A stretch of DNA of 64,000 bases from Evansella sp. LMS18 (GCF_024362785.1 NZ_CP093301.1:4712001-4776000), one strand, 5' to 3'. Shown: positions 34,139-43,641, numbered from the stretch's first letter. The notes: generated by a model from the sequence alone, not told the origin. Program-made: numbers and translations.

Positions 34139-36394
34139 CTAAGGAACCGAAATGAAACCAAAATCCTCAATAATTACCCTGCCTGGCCCTTCGTAAAAAT
34201 GGAGCGTAATTCTCGCAAGCTCGTCCCGCTGGAAATCCTCATTAGCCTCTTCAAATACATGAAACGGAAATTCATGCGTCTGAAAAGCAATTTCTGCCTG
34301 TTCTTCATACTTGCCGTCACGGAAATATTCATCCATCACACCGAACTTTGTGTAATGGGTTTTAATTTGTGGTTTTACCGGCATAAAATCATCAAACGGC
34401 AGCCTTACCGAAGTCCCGTCAAGCGTAGCAACCTCAATTTCAATAAAGTATCCGGCTTCGGCCATTTCTTCCGCACGCTCTGTTTCCAGGCTCATATCCG
34501 CCATGGAGATCCAGATACTCTCCGGTTCAGCATCATTTAAGTTTTCCAGAAAGCTTTCAGACAGATGCACTGAATAAAGGCTGTCGCTGGAAGGGTCATT
34601 TTTCCATTCAAGCACCACGCCATCTGTGTTCTTTGAATTGCCCCGCCGGTCTTCCGCAGCTTCTATTTCCCATTCTGTAAAGCCTTCTGCTTCAACTGTA
34701 ACATCATCAGGGAACTCTGTTTTACTCTCGTTTCTTCTGAACGGAGTAAGGGATAAAAATTTTCCATTTTCAAACCTGCTCATATACTGGGTGTCCGGCA
34801 GCCAGTGAGCCCCGGAGCGATAATCACGGAACAGATTTATATAATCCTCTCTTCCATGGAAGACAGCTCCCATAAAAGCGGATATATATACTTTTGCGAT
34901 TTCCTGCTGCTCTTCCGGTTCGAGCAAATTGTCACGATTGGTGAAAATCCCGCCTGGAAGGCTCATATCGGATCTGCCCCAGTCTGTATTAAACTGGCTG
35001 TGGTTCGCCTCACCTATATACAATGAGGCTTTAAATCGTTCTGATCCTTCATCGAAAGAAGTTCTTTCATACTGCCGGTCACCATGGAAAATATGGAGAT
35101 CTCCATCTCTCGCCCCATGAAGCAGAAGGTAATACGTTTCATGCAGTTCCGACCGCATATCATCCGTCCTTCTGTCAGTTGGCGCAAGTGCAATCACAGC
35201 TTCAATGCCGATTTCGTCAATTCCCTGGAGTGAGAGGTCCTCTGAGAACCATCTTTCATGGTCTGCTGCCATGGCAGCTGCCTGCCCGCCCCGGGAATGC
35301 CCCATTAATGCTACCTGATCCATATTTACTTTACGGAAAAACGGTGTGCTTACCATCTCGTTAAAATCTTTTATTTCCAACAGATGATGAAGCAAAATCC
35401 ACGCCCGCAGTTCATAGTTTCGGCTAGGGATTCCTGACCAGCCAGTATAATTCAGGAAATTCTCATCCACAGAAACAGCAATAAAACCTCTGCTTGCAAG
35501 GAGCTCACCTAAATAACCGTAACCTCCATCTGAAAAGTTTTCCATACGGTGGTTACCATGGACCATGAGAAGGAGGGGAAAAGGTCCCTCTCCGTCAGGC
35601 ATCCAGACCCGGCCATTTAAAGGAAGTTTTGTTTCATCAAAACCCCAGAAGTGTTCCCGGTCCCTGGTCCATCTGTCAATATACTCCGAGGCATCCACAG
35701 ATGCTGACAGCAAATCCGTTTCCTCTCCAAATTCCGGACGATGCCTGTCCTGGCCGCTCCCATATGTAAAGGAAATAACATCATAATCACCAGGCTCCCC
35801 CGGATTGCCTGCTGGTATAGGTGTAATATGTTCCGGCATGGCCATCTCCTCTAAAGAAAGGCGAACATTGTCTCCAGCATCGTTTACTAAAAAGGCTGTA
35901 AGTATCGCCGCCGATGGAACCAGAACTGCCAGTACTTTTATAACAGGCTTAGCTTCCGGATGGAAAATTATATAAAGCACTGCTCCTAATATCAGCCCTC
36001 CTATCGTATAAGAAAGGCCTGCCACTAAAGAAAATACGAGGCCGAGGTTTTGTAAATGGAGCACATACACTGATAAAAAACCTGTATAAAGTAAACTTCC
36101 GAAAAACAGCCGGGGTACAGGAAGATATATGAGTGAAAACAGATAGGCAAGAATAGCTCCTGCGACAATAAAAAACAGCAAGTTAAGGACAAAGTAGATG
36201 ATAATATCCGGCACAAAGCCAAAGCCTGTAGGGTTTCCAAGCCCGGAAACTACCATAGCAACACTGGCAGCAATAAACAAAGCTGTAATTAAAAAGGAAG
36301 AAAGCATGGTGTCATAGCTGCCGGTTAATGCTGCTCTCCGCTGCAGCCATCTGAATATATGTATTGGTTTAAACATAGCAAGTCTGCTTAGCAT
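34139..36394 (-). CDS. Membrane-anchored alpha/beta hydrolase
   Basis: 751 residues. The N-terminal third (about 30-170) holds about five or six membrane helices. The alpha/beta hydrolase part starts near residue 200: oxyanion HGNHRM segment (LLLMVHGNHR), nucleophile Ser in ALMGHSRGGQAAAM, and likely Asp/His further on (HSQFNTDWGRSD). The last about 200 residues form an extra acidic beta-rich domain (FDDFMPVKPQIKTHY...RVIIEDFGFI). The hydrolase domain is expected outside the membrane. Substrate unknown; lipid esterase or peptidase are possible. AAAGGAG lies 12 bases before the ATG. Confidence 0.8.
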   Translation of the reverse strand: MLSRLAMFKPIHIFRWLQRRAALTGSYDTMLSSFLITALFIAASVAMVVSGLGNPTGFGFVPDIIIYFVLNLLFFIVAGAILAYLFSLIYLPVPRLFFGSLLYTGFLSVYVLHLQNLGLVFSLVAGLSYTIGGLILGAVLYIIFHPEAKPVIKVLAVLVPSAAILTAFLVNDAGDNVRLSLEEMAMPEHITPIPAGNPGEPGDYDVISFTYGSGQDRHRPEFGEETDLLSASVDASEYIDRWTRDREHFWGFDETKLPLNGRVWMPDGEGPFPLLLMVHGNHRMENFSDGGYGYLGELLASRGFIAVSVDENFLNYTGWSGIPSRNYELRAWILLHHLLEIKDFNEMVSTPFFRKVNMDQVALMGHSRGGQAAAMAADHERWFSEDLSLQGIDEIGIEAVIALAPTDRRTDDMRSELHETYYLLLHGARDGDLHIFHGDRQYERTSFDEGSERFKASLYIGEANHSQFNTDWGRSDMSLPGGIFTNRDNLLEPEEQQEIAKVYISAFMGAVFHGREDYINLFRDYRSGAHWLPDTQYMSRFENGKFLSLTPFRRNESKTEFPDDVTVEAEGFTEWEIEAAEDRRGNSKNTDGVVLEWKNDPSSDSLYSVHLSESFLENLNDAEPESIWISMADMSLETERAEEMAEAGYFIEIEVATLDGTSVRLPFDDFMPVKPQIKTHYTKFGVMDEYFRDGKYEEQAEIAFQTHEFPFHVFEEANEDFQRDELARITLHFYEGPGRVIIEDFGFISVP

Positions 36395-36542
36395 AAAGTA
36401 ATGGAACTCCTTTTATCCGTTTAAAAAGTGCACGGTTAATTCTATCACACATAATATATTAATCTATTATATCAATTAAAAAAAGAAATGCCTTTGAAAA
36501 AATGCAGACTGTTTAATACTGCTAAGGTACTGTATAAAAATA

Positions 36543-36572
36543 GGGCGGGGGAATCAGCCGATTCCCCCGCCC
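36543..36572 (-). terminator. Strong GC terminator of the 4-TM gene
   Basis: 13-bp stem GGGCGGGGGAATC/GATTCCCCCGCCC with a 4-nt loop and TATTTTTAT on the minus strand, about 65 bases past the stop at 36637. It also separates the next gene. Confidence 0.85.
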
Positions 36573-36636
36573 TTTTCTATTGCTGGAACTCAAAAAAAAT
36601 GATTCTACACCTATTCAGTACGTTCCATCCAGCAGT

Positions 36637-37038
36637 CTATTCTTTGTCTGTAATAAATTTCCCGTGAACAAAAACCATGACAAGGAATACAAAGAAACTG
36701 ACCATCAGGATGGAGCCACCAATGATAAAGTACAGTAGTGAAAATAATTCAGGCGACCAGGCCGGCTGAAAGTTATACAGCCACATTCCGGTTGTGAGGC
36801 CAATCGAACCTATTATTGCTGTCCAGACATGGATTTTCGCAAGCTTGGAATCTTTCGGGATTTTAAACAGTGCGTAAAATACGGCAAAGGCAAATAGAGA
36901 CAACCAGCCAACTACGAGGATATGCGTATGCACTGCCCGGAATAAATAGGACCCTGCACCTGCCATATGTCCGCCGATAAACACACCAATCACAGCATAT
37001 ATTGCTGAAATTTGAATTAATAGTTTTGCTTTATTCAT
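36637..37038 (-). CDS. Small 4-TM heme-copper-oxidase-subunit-I-like protein
   Basis: 133 residues with four membrane helices. His-containing motifs GGHMAG and RAVHTHILVVGWLSLF resemble the heme-ligand helices of cytochrome oxidase or nitric oxide reductase subunit I, but only four of the twelve helices are present and no subunit II or III genes are nearby. Such orphan proteins are often annotated cytochrome-c-oxidase-like; actual heme binding is not shown. The RBS GGGGGAGAG precedes the ATG. Confidence 0.7.
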   Translation of the reverse strand: MNKAKLLIQISAIYAVIGVFIGGHMAGAGSYLFRAVHTHILVVGWLSLFAFAVFYALFKIPKDSKLAKIHVWTAIIGSIGLTTGMWLYNFQPAWSPELFSLLYFIIGGSILMVSFFVFLVMVFVHGKFITDKE

Positions 37039-37272
37039 TATTTCTCTCCCCCGGATATCTTCTTTTTCTGCAGTTAAGCATGATTATTACTATATGAATG
37101 TTATTAACCTATTTACCATCTTAAGCACTGCTTATTTTTTTATCAATTATAAAGACGACTTGTCACCAGTTTGTCACAATTTTGTGTTTGTTGCTTGCCG
37201 TACGGGTTAAAATTTCCCAAATGAGAAACAATATAGATAGTTTTTTATTAATGGGTTATGGAGGGTCTTAAG

Positions 37273-37503
37273 ATGGAATATCAGATAAAAGCAAAAGATG
37301 GGGCTTTTCCCTGCGAAGTAACAATTGATGAGGATAACGGCAGGTATATGGTTAGAAAATCGGATACTTCCGGTGAAGTGTTTCACAACAAGGAGGAATT
37401 AATCGACTGGGTAAAAAACAACTGGGAATCCAGCCAGTTTGAGAGCCCGGGCAGCTTTCAGCACTTAATGAGTGAACTGACAACTATTTCTATGCAGGAT
37501 TAA
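37273..37503 (+). CDS. Small acidic protein of unknown function
   Basis: 76 residues, acidic, no membrane segment. The sequence MEYQIKAKDGAFPCEVTIDEDNGRY... contains many Glu and Asp residues and a WVKNNWES segment; no family recognised. GGAGG lies 8 bases before this ATG, which argues for a real gene and for this start over 37258. It is one of the few plus-strand genes and converges with the ATP-grasp gene, sharing a hairpin at 37510-37536. Confidence 0.65.
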   Translation: MEYQIKAKDGAFPCEVTIDEDNGRYMVRKSDTSGEVFHNKEELIDWVKNNWESSQFESPGSFQHLMSELTTISMQD

Positions 37504-37509
37504 AGTAAA

Positions 37510-37536
37510 CGGCTGAACCATCTGGTGGTCCAGCCG
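37510..37536. terminator. Bidirectional hairpin between convergent genes
   Basis: Stem CGGCTG/CAGCCG extended by CCA/TGG around a short loop, 7 bases after the plus-strand stop codon and 12 bases beyond the end of the minus-strand gene. Confidence 0.5.
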
Positions 37537-37548
37537 TTGCCAATTTCC

Positions 37549-38499
37549 TTAAACCGGTTGCGTTACTTTCAGCTCACTGCCTAAGAACTTTGCAAGCTCA
37601 AGCATTCCATATTTTCCTGCTGCAGCTTCCGCCTCTGAGTTGTAATTTGTGTTTGTGTTAATGTCATACGTGTATATCACACCGTCTTTATCCCGGATAA
37701 ACTCAATTCCGGCAACCTGGATGCCATTTGCAGCAAGAAGTTCTTCATACTGCTGAATAACCGGCTTGTTAAAATCTTCCACAATCTGAAACATTGGTTT
37801 TTGCTGAGGAGCTTCCTCACCTGCAGGGCAGAAAAGATCATCGATTCTGCACGCTTCTGCAGGGCAGAGTTCAAAACCTTCTGAAGTGTCCACTTCAACC
37901 GCGTAAAGGAATTTCCCGCCAACGAATTCACAGCGTGTGATATATTTTTCCGGAGACTCAATATACTCCTGGATTAAAGTTATACCATCAAGCGGCTCTT
38001 CAAAATCCGGGCTGTTAACATATTCCTTTAATGTTGCAACAGTCTGGAAAAGCTGAACTCCTAATCCTTTCCCTGCCCGGTTATGTTTGGTAATAAACGG
38101 TGATCCTTCAAATTTCTCCGCAGCTTTAAGAATTTGTTCCTTCCCAACCGCTGCTGTCGTTTTAGGAGTACGAATACCGAACTTGTTGAGCTCCATGTAC
38201 TGTTCCACTTTACTGACTTCCAGCTGCAGCGCCCTCGTCCCGTTAAATACTTTACGACCATGCCTTTCAAGCCAAGCGAGCACACTTCTCGTAAGCTCAG
38301 GCGCAAACCGGTGTCCTCTCGTATGGGAAGAAGCGCTCATTCTGCTGTAAAATACTCCCTCCGGCGGTTCACTGCTCAGGTCAACAGTTCCTTCATCCAG
38401 ATGCCATAACTCATATGGAAGCTCTAATTCTTCTAAGCGTTTCGTCAGGTGGTCTGTCCACTCGTTATTTTCGTGAATTACATAGATTTTGCTCATCAT
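37549..38499 (-). CDS. RimK-like ATP-grasp protein
   Basis: 316 residues (or 315 from the second ATG at 38496). The ATP-grasp fold is supported by the ATP-lid ITKHNRAGKGLGVQLFQ (about 135-155), the IQEYIES base-binding strand and the metal-binding end EFIRDKDGVIYTYDINTNTNYN (about 270-290). ATP-grasp ligases join a carboxylate to an amine via an acyl phosphate; the substrate here is unknown. It lies 16 bp after the LLM gene, with AAGGGG in front of ATGATG. Confidence 0.82.
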   Translation of the reverse strand: MMSKIYVIHENNEWTDHLTKRLEELELPYELWHLDEGTVDLSSEPPEGVFYSRMSASSHTRGHRFAPELTRSVLAWLERHGRKVFNGTRALQLEVSKVEQYMELNKFGIRTPKTTAAVGKEQILKAAEKFEGSPFITKHNRAGKGLGVQLFQTVATLKEYVNSPDFEEPLDGITLIQEYIESPEKYITRCEFVGGKFLYAVEVDTSEGFELCPAEACRIDDLFCPAGEEAPQQKPMFQIVEDFNKPVIQQYEELLAANGIQVAGIEFIRDKDGVIYTYDINTNTNYNSEAEAAAGKYGMLELAKFLGSELKVTQPV

Positions 38500-38515
38500 T
38501 TATTCCCCTTCCTGT

Positions 38516-39574
38516 TTATACAGATGCTTGGTTACGCTTTTTCTCTACTAATGGTATCACATCTTCACTGAATCTTTTCATTTCTTCCAGCTGGGGCGAA
38601 AACTGAAGGAGCAGCAAATTCAGGCCTGCGGCTTCATATTCAAGAATCCGGTCAGCAATTTGTTCAGGCGTGCCTACAAGATTCGGCCTGAGGCCACGGT
38701 TAGACACAGAATAATCTTTAAGCTGAATTTCCTGTTCCAGCTGTGATTTACTTGTAAAATCCTTAAAGCCGGCATAACCGCTAACGTCCTTAACATCTGT
38801 AATCCGCGCCAGTTCTTCCAGTGCTTCTTCTTCTGTATCCCGGCAGATGACATACGCTGCCATCCCAAACGACTGGAAAGGATCATTTCCTGTTTGTTTT
38901 CTTCGCGCAGCCATATCGCTTATTTTCTTCTCCACTTCCTGAACAGTTCCCCCATGCATTACATAGGCATCCATGACGGAAGAAATCACTTCCTTGCCTT
39001 TCGGGCTCTCTCCTCCGGCATATAAAACAGGATTAGGCTGCTGCGCTGGCTTCGGTGAAAGCTTTGCATCTTTAATTTGATAATACTTTCCGTCGTAGCT
39101 GAAAGTTTCCTCCTGCCACATCCCTTTTAATATATCGATGAATTCTTTTGTGCGTTCGTATCTCTCGTCATGCTCTGTAAAAACACCGTTATACTGTTTC
39201 GCTTCCTCTTCCCACCAGGCTGATACCACATTTAAGGTAAATCTTCCGTTAGAAATCCGGTCAATATTCGCCGCCATTTTGGCAGTAACCGCCGGGTTAT
39301 GAAACCCTGGCCGTACTGCAGTCATAATTTCTATTTTGTCAGTAACAGCAGCTAATGCTGCAGCTGTGGACCAGGCTTCCAGAGAATCTTCTTCCGGGCC
39401 CTTTATATCATTTAAGTAAAGTTCAGCGATTAAAGTTGTGTCAAATCCCCACTTTTCTGCTGACTGAATAACTTCTTTTGCATAATCAAACGTGGGAGGC
39501 ATATTTTCATCTTCTACATTTCTGAGCCACCCGCCGAATATCGGCAGCCAAAATCCGAACTTCAACACACTCAC
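38516..39574 (-). CDS. LLM-class flavin-dependent monooxygenase
   Basis: 352 residues, bacterial luciferase/SsuD-like family: KFGFWLPIFGGWLRN start, TVRPGFHNPAVTAKM-type segment (AVRPGFHNPAV), NVVSAWWEEEAKQYNG and YAGGESPKGKEV. These enzymes use FMNH2 and O2; alkanesulfonates are known substrates of SsuD. No ssuABC genes are here, so the substrate is unknown. It is paired with an ATP-grasp gene downstream and preceded by an 82-bp tandem repeat upstream. Confidence 0.88.
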   Translation of the reverse strand: MSVLKFGFWLPIFGGWLRNVEDENMPPTFDYAKEVIQSAEKWGFDTTLIAELYLNDIKGPEEDSLEAWSTAAALAAVTDKIEIMTAVRPGFHNPAVTAKMAANIDRISNGRFTLNVVSAWWEEEAKQYNGVFTEHDERYERTKEFIDILKGMWQEETFSYDGKYYQIKDAKLSPKPAQQPNPVLYAGGESPKGKEVISSVMDAYVMHGGTVQEVEKKISDMAARRKQTGNDPFQSFGMAAYVICRDTEEEALEELARITDVKDVSGYAGFKDFTSKSQLEQEIQLKDYSVSNRGLRPNLVGTPEQIADRILEYEAAGLNLLLLQFSPQLEEMKRFSEDVIPLVEKKRNQASV

Positions 39575-39697
39575 TCCTCGATACTAATCTGGTCAATTCA
39601 TGCTGGAATATTTGTGAAAATCATTTCTCCTATTAATCCTACCACAATAGTATGAATTAGTGTTAAAAAAAGAACTACAAATTTAGCAGTGAGGAAG

Positions 39698-40011
39698 CTT
39701 GCGAAATTGGCATGCCTTGTTGCTGTACCACGCTGACTTGTTGCGAATTCATTGGCCCTTGTTGCGTTTTCGTTTTCTTGTTGCGAAATTGGCATGCCTT
39801 GTTGCGATATCACGCTGCCTTGTTGCGAAATCATTGGCCCTTGTTGCGTTTTCGTTTTCTTGTTGCGAAATTGGTATGCCTTGTTGCGATATCACGCTGC
39901 CTTGTTGCGAAATCATGAACCCTTGTTGCGTTTTCGTTTTCTTGTTGCGAAATTGGCATGCCTTGTTGCGATATCACGCTGCCTTGTTGCGAAATCATGA
40001 ACCCTTGTTGC
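39698..40011. repeat. 82-bp tandem minisatellite (about 3.8 copies)
   Basis: Unit of three 21-bp blocks and one 19-bp block, each starting CTTGTTGCG on the plus strand (CGCAACAAG on the minus). The first unit is the most diverged. 82 is not a multiple of three, so each unit shifts frame; frames here are not coding. It lies between the phosphodiesterase stop and the LLM gene start. Confidence 0.9.
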
Positions 40012-40024
40012 CATGCGGAGCCAA

Positions 40025-40513
40025 TTACTTAAAAAATACATGCTCTGCCTGGATTTCCTCACCGAGCCTTAAAATACCGAATGAAAAATAAGGACTTCTC
40101 CGTTTATCTGTTGGGGAACCTGGATTAAAGAGAATCATTTTATTAACAGTTTTTAAATAAGGAATATGGGAATGGCCGAATATGATTACATCAGGTTTTT
40201 CTTCCTGGAACGCTTCCACAACCCGTTTCTCCGTTGTTTTCCTGTCCCCATGACCATGAGTAACCCCAATAGTCCACCCATTTAATCTTAAAAGCTGTTT
40301 TTCAGGAAGCATTGACTTAAGGTCTTTGCCATCTACATTGCCATACACCCCATGTAAAGTTGCAAACTCCTTTATTTGTTCATATACGGCAACTGATTGC
40401 CAGTCCCCCGCATGAATGATCTGGTCAGCCGTTTTCAATTCTTTCAAAAGTCGCCGTGGAAGTCTTTTACTTCTTTTTGGTACATGCGTATCAGAAATAA
40501 CTACAATTTTCAT
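40025..40513 (-). CDS. YfcE/MJ0936-type metallophosphoesterase
   Basis: 162 residues. Five metal-site motifs of the calcineurin-like family: VISDTHVPKRS, IIHAGDWQS, GVYGNVDG, GVTHGHGDRK and IFGHSHIPYL. Such proteins hydrolyse phosphodiesters (YfcE type). The start is the ATG of MKIVVISDTH with AAGGAGG 12 bases upstream; a longer frame to 40564 is less likely. Confidence 0.9.
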   Translation of the reverse strand: MKIVVISDTHVPKRSKRLPRRLLKELKTADQIIHAGDWQSVAVYEQIKEFATLHGVYGNVDGKDLKSMLPEKQLLRLNGWTIGVTHGHGDRKTTEKRVVEAFQEEKPDVIIFGHSHIPYLKTVNKMILFNPGSPTDKRRSPYFSFGILRLGEEIQAEHVFFK

Positions 40514-40728
40514 AGTGTTTGCCAACCTCCTTTGTCCATTATAGTATGCATTATTGAAGCGCACTGGTTCTAATAAAACTAACTATTTATTTTCTCGTTC
40601 AGCCAGTTTAATTATAATAAGGGCAGATTTGGACTACCCATGCAAAATTGTACTGCAGTTGGAAAAAAAGGCTCGTTATATTAAACTTGATTGCTCCCGC
40701 ATAAGGGTGGGCACTTGTCCGCTTTTTG

Positions 40729-40950
40729 GATTGAGATTAAACAGCCGATTTAATAATTAGGCGTAAAAATTCCGGTTATTTAATAATATTTGTTGAAAAG
40801 GGGCTTTAATAGACGGAGCTATTCCCCCTATTAACCTGAAATATTCAAAAAAGAGCGAATTTGCTATGCCTAACCGGAAATTGTCCCCTTAAACCATCCC
40901 AAAACGAGCTCCCATCTGCATATAACCGGAAATCTCCGTTTATTTTACTT
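40729..40950 (+). repeat. ACGGA/TCCGT composite repeat, copy 2
   Basis: Shares AATAGACGGAG, TTTGCTATGCCTAACCGGAAA, ACGAGCTCCCATCTGCAT and ACCGGAAATCTCCGTTTAT with the other copies. Confidence 0.75.
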
Positions 40951-40974
40951 CTTCATTTTGTACCATATGAAAAA

Positions 40975-40996
40975 AGAAGCGGCAGAACCGCTTCTT
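40975..40996. terminator. Bidirectional terminator of the copA operon
   Basis: Stem AGAAGCGG/CCGCTTCT, 5-nt loop, with T tracts on both strands (TTTTTA plus strand; CTTTTTTC minus). Located 35 bases after the His-rich peptide stop. Confidence 0.8.
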
Positions 40997-41030
40997 TTTA
41001 GTAATATCTTATTTTTCACAGCCAGCTTAA

Positions 41031-41198
41031 TCAGGAATGATCCTCATCCTCACTGTGTTCAGTCTGCATATCATGATCATCTCCATGATCCATTTCACCG
41101 CTTATAAAGGGATTTTCGCCCGTAATCAGCGTGTAGGAACCAATAACAATGACCAGATACGCAATCGCGGAAAACAGCCATTTTTTCACTTCTGTCAT
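41031..41198 (-). CDS. 55-residue His-rich membrane peptide, coupled to copA
   Basis: Starts MTEVKKWLFSAIAYLVIVIG, one membrane helix (about 7-24), then an acidic His-rich tail (MDHGDDHDMQTEHSEDEDHS, four His plus two Met) that could bind copper. AGGAGG lies inside the end of copA, and the ATG starts 2 bases after the copA stop codon, which indicates translational coupling. Too short for routine ORF calls. A terminator follows. I infer a copper-related role from context only. Confidence 0.7.
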   Translation of the reverse strand: MTEVKKWLFSAIAYLVIVIGSYTLITGENPFISGEMDHGDDHDMQTEHSEDEDHS

Positions 41199-41200
41199 CC

Positions 41201-43627
41201 TTATCCCTCCTGCTTTGCCAGTTTGACTTTTTGAAGCCTGAGAGCATTAAGAACGACCGACACAGAACTAAATGCCATCGCTGCTCCTGCTACCCATGGC
41301 GCAAGAAGTCCAGCTGCAGCGATTGGAATCGCTGACGTATTGTAAAGAAACGCGAAAAATAAATTTTGTTTAATGTTTCGGATGGTTCTCCGGCTCATTT
41401 CTATTGCATCAGCAACACTGTTTAAGTCGCCTCGCATCAGTGTAATATCCGCCGCTTCAATCGCCACATCTGTTCCTGTCCCGATTGCCATACCAATATC
41501 AGCCACTGCCAGCGCCGGAGCGTCATTAATGCCGTCCCCAACCATAGCCACTTTTTTCCCTTGTTTCTGAAGTTTGACTATCTCTTCACTCTTCTGTTCA
41601 GGGAGAACTTCCGCTATTACTTTATCTACACCAACCTGGGCAGCTATCGCTTCTGCGGTTCTCTTGTTATCCCCGGTAAGCATAATAACTTCAAGCCCCA
41701 GATCGTGCATCCGCTGAATCGCTGTTTTGGACGTTTCTTTGACGGTGTCGGCTACAGCCACTACTCCCGCAAAAATTCCATCTACCGCGATGAGCATAGC
41801 AGTCTTGCCTTCCCTTTCAAGTCTCTCCATCTCTGTCTCCGCATCGGATACGGAAACCGAATGTTGGTTCATTAGCTTTCGAGTTCCTGCAAGTACTTTT
41901 TTGCCATTAACAACAGCTTTGATACCGTGCCCGGGTATAGCTTCAAACTCAGCAGATTCGAAAAGCTCTACTCCCTGATTTTTAACACCATTTACAATTG
42001 CCTGCGCCAGAGGATGTTCTGAGTTTTTCTCTGCGCTTCCCGCGAACATAAGCAGATCTTCTTTCTGGAAGCCTTCTGCCGGAATGACATCTGTAAGTTC
42101 AGGTTCACCTTTTGTTACTGTTCCTGTTTTATCAAGTACTACAGTTTGAATTCCCTGTGTGTTTTCAAGATGTTCTCCACCTTTAAACAGTACACCTATC
42201 TCAGCAGACCTCCCGGATCCTGCCATGATGGAAGTTGGTGTTGCCAGGCCAAGAGCACATGGACAAGCAATAACCAGAATGGAGATTACAGGAATAATCG
42301 CTGCTCCGAAATTACCTGGTGCGACAACGAAATACCAGATAAAGAACACAGCGATCGCAATCAGCACAACAACCGGGACAAATATCCCGGACACTTTATC
42401 TGCGAGCCTCTGAATATCTGCTTTTGACCCTTGTGCTTCTTCCACAATTTTAACAATTTGTGAAAGTGCAGTATCTTTCCCTACTTTAGTTGCTTTTATT
42501 TTCAGGACACCGTTTTTATTGATCGTAGCCCCAATCACTTCATCGCCCTCTGCCTTATCAGCCGGGATGCTTTCACCAGTCAGCATGGACTCATCAACTG
42601 CCGAACGGCCTTCAATCACTTCACCATCTACCGGAACTTTTTCCCCAGGCTTCACGATAACTGTATCTCCAGCCAGCACTTCTTCCACCGGGATAACAAG
42701 CTCCTCGCCGTTTCGTATAATGTTCGCGGTTTTCGCCTGGAGTCCGAGCAGCTTTTGGATAGCCTGGCTTGTTCTGCTTTTTGCGCGGACTTCGAATAGT
42801 TTACCAAGCACGATTAACGTAATAATTACTGCTGCCGCTTCAAAATACAGGTCCGGCATACCCGTTGCACCAGCATTATACCAGCTCCATCCGAGATAAA
42901 TACTGTAGAAATAAGCCGCACTCGTACCAAGGGCTACCAGCACATCCATATTCGCGCTTTTGTTTTTCAATGCTTTATAGGCTCCCACATAAAACTGGGC
43001 ACCAACGATGAACTGGACAGGCGTTGCCAGTGCGAGCTGTAACCACGGATTCATGAACATATCAGGCATGTAAATAAACGCCGTGAATTCAAAGTGAGTA
43101 ACCATTGACCATAGAAGGGGCAAAGTGAGGATAGCAGAAAAAATAAATTTCCCTGTCTGCCTTTCAATCTCTTTTTCCTTATGGTCTGTCTTTGCTTCTT
43201 CCTCCTGTTTCGGTATCAGTTTAAATCCCAGCTTTTTAATTGTTTCAACCATATCGTTAGGCGTCACTGAGCTGTCATCGTACTGAACCGACGCTGTTTC
43301 AAGAGCAAAGTTAACATTTGCCGACGCCACTCCATCAATCTTATTAAGCCGTTTTTCAATTCTGTTGGCACATGCCGCACAGGTCATCCCGGAAATGTCA
43401 AATTCCGTTTTTTCATTCATTACTTTAAAGCCTAATTTTTCAATTTTTTGTTCAAAATCCTGTGTATTCGTTTTTTCAGGATCATAAACAACCTTTGAAC
43501 GCTCAAGCGCGAAATTCACATTCGCTTCTTCCACACCTTCGATTCTGGAAAGTCCTTTTTCAATCCTTGTGGCACATGCCGCGCAAGACATGCCGGATAT
43601 TTTTAACGTTGTTTCTTTGTTTGCCAT
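41201..43627 (-). CDS. copA: Copper-exporting P1B-type ATPase
   Basis: 808 residues. Two N-terminal HMA domains with [12 protein letters not shown] and [12 protein letters not shown], then eight membrane helices with the CPC motif ([12 protein letters not shown]), phosphorylation motif [13 protein letters not shown] loop and [10 protein letters not shown] hinge. It exports Cu(I). The ATG of MANKETT follows GGAAGGTGAGAGAA; the longer frame is less likely. A CsoR box covers the region just upstream. No copZ gene adjoins. Confidence 0.97.
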   Translation of the reverse strand: MANKETTLKISGMSCAACATRIEKGLSRIEGVEEANVNFALERSKVVYDPEKTNTQDFEQKIEKLGFKVMNEKTEFDISGMTCAACANRIEKRLNKIDGVASANVNFALETASVQYDDSSVTPNDMVETIKKLGFKLIPKQEEEAKTDHKEKEIERQTGKFIFSAILTLPLLWSMVTHFEFTAFIYMPDMFMNPWLQLALATPVQFIVGAQFYVGAYKALKNKSANMDVLVALGTSAAYFYSIYLGWSWYNAGATGMPDLYFEAAAVIITLIVLGKLFEVRAKSRTSQAIQKLLGLQAKTANIIRNGEELVIPVEEVLAGDTVIVKPGEKVPVDGEVIEGRSAVDESMLTGESIPADKAEGDEVIGATINKNGVLKIKATKVGKDTALSQIVKIVEEAQGSKADIQRLADKVSGIFVPVVVLIAIAVFFIWYFVVAPGNFGAAIIPVISILVIACPCALGLATPTSIMAGSGRSAEIGVLFKGGEHLENTQGIQTVVLDKTGTVTKGEPELTDVIPAEGFQKEDLLMFAGSAEKNSEHPLAQAIVNGVKNQGVELFESAEFEAIPGHGIKAVVNGKKVLAGTRKLMNQHSVSVSDAETEMERLEREGKTAMLIAVDGIFAGVVAVADTVKETSKTAIQRMHDLGLEVIMLTGDNKRTAEAIAAQVGVDKVIAEVLPEQKSEEIVKLQKQGKKVAMVGDGINDAPALAVADIGMAIGTGTDVAIEAADITLMRGDLNSVADAIEMSRRTIRNIKQNLFFAFLYNTSAIPIAAAGLLAPWVAGAAMAFSSVSVVLNALRLQKVKLAKQEG

Positions 43628-43641
43628 TTCTCTCACCTTCC

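Larger units (their letters stand above)
40514..41030. other. 517-bp intergenic region with composite repeat copy 2
   Basis: Holds the composite repeat (40729-40950) and the copA-operon terminator. No supported gene; the plus-strand frame around 40554-40760 has no RBS. Confidence 0.55.

Noticed and set aside
33893-34540. Plus-strand frame of 215 codons
   Set aside because: It runs antisense to the hydrolase end and through repeat DNA; no RBS and no family features.
39598-39834. Minus-strand frame of 78 codons in the 82-bp array
   Set aside because: It consists of array sequence plus flank, the repeat unit is not a multiple of three, and there is no RBS.
39698-40011. CRISPR array
   Set aside because: The repeats are contiguous 82-bp units without unique spacers, the common core is only about 9 bp, and no cas genes are present.
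40554-40760. Plus-strand frame of 68 codons
   Set aside because: No RBS, lies partly in repeat DNA and shows no family features.
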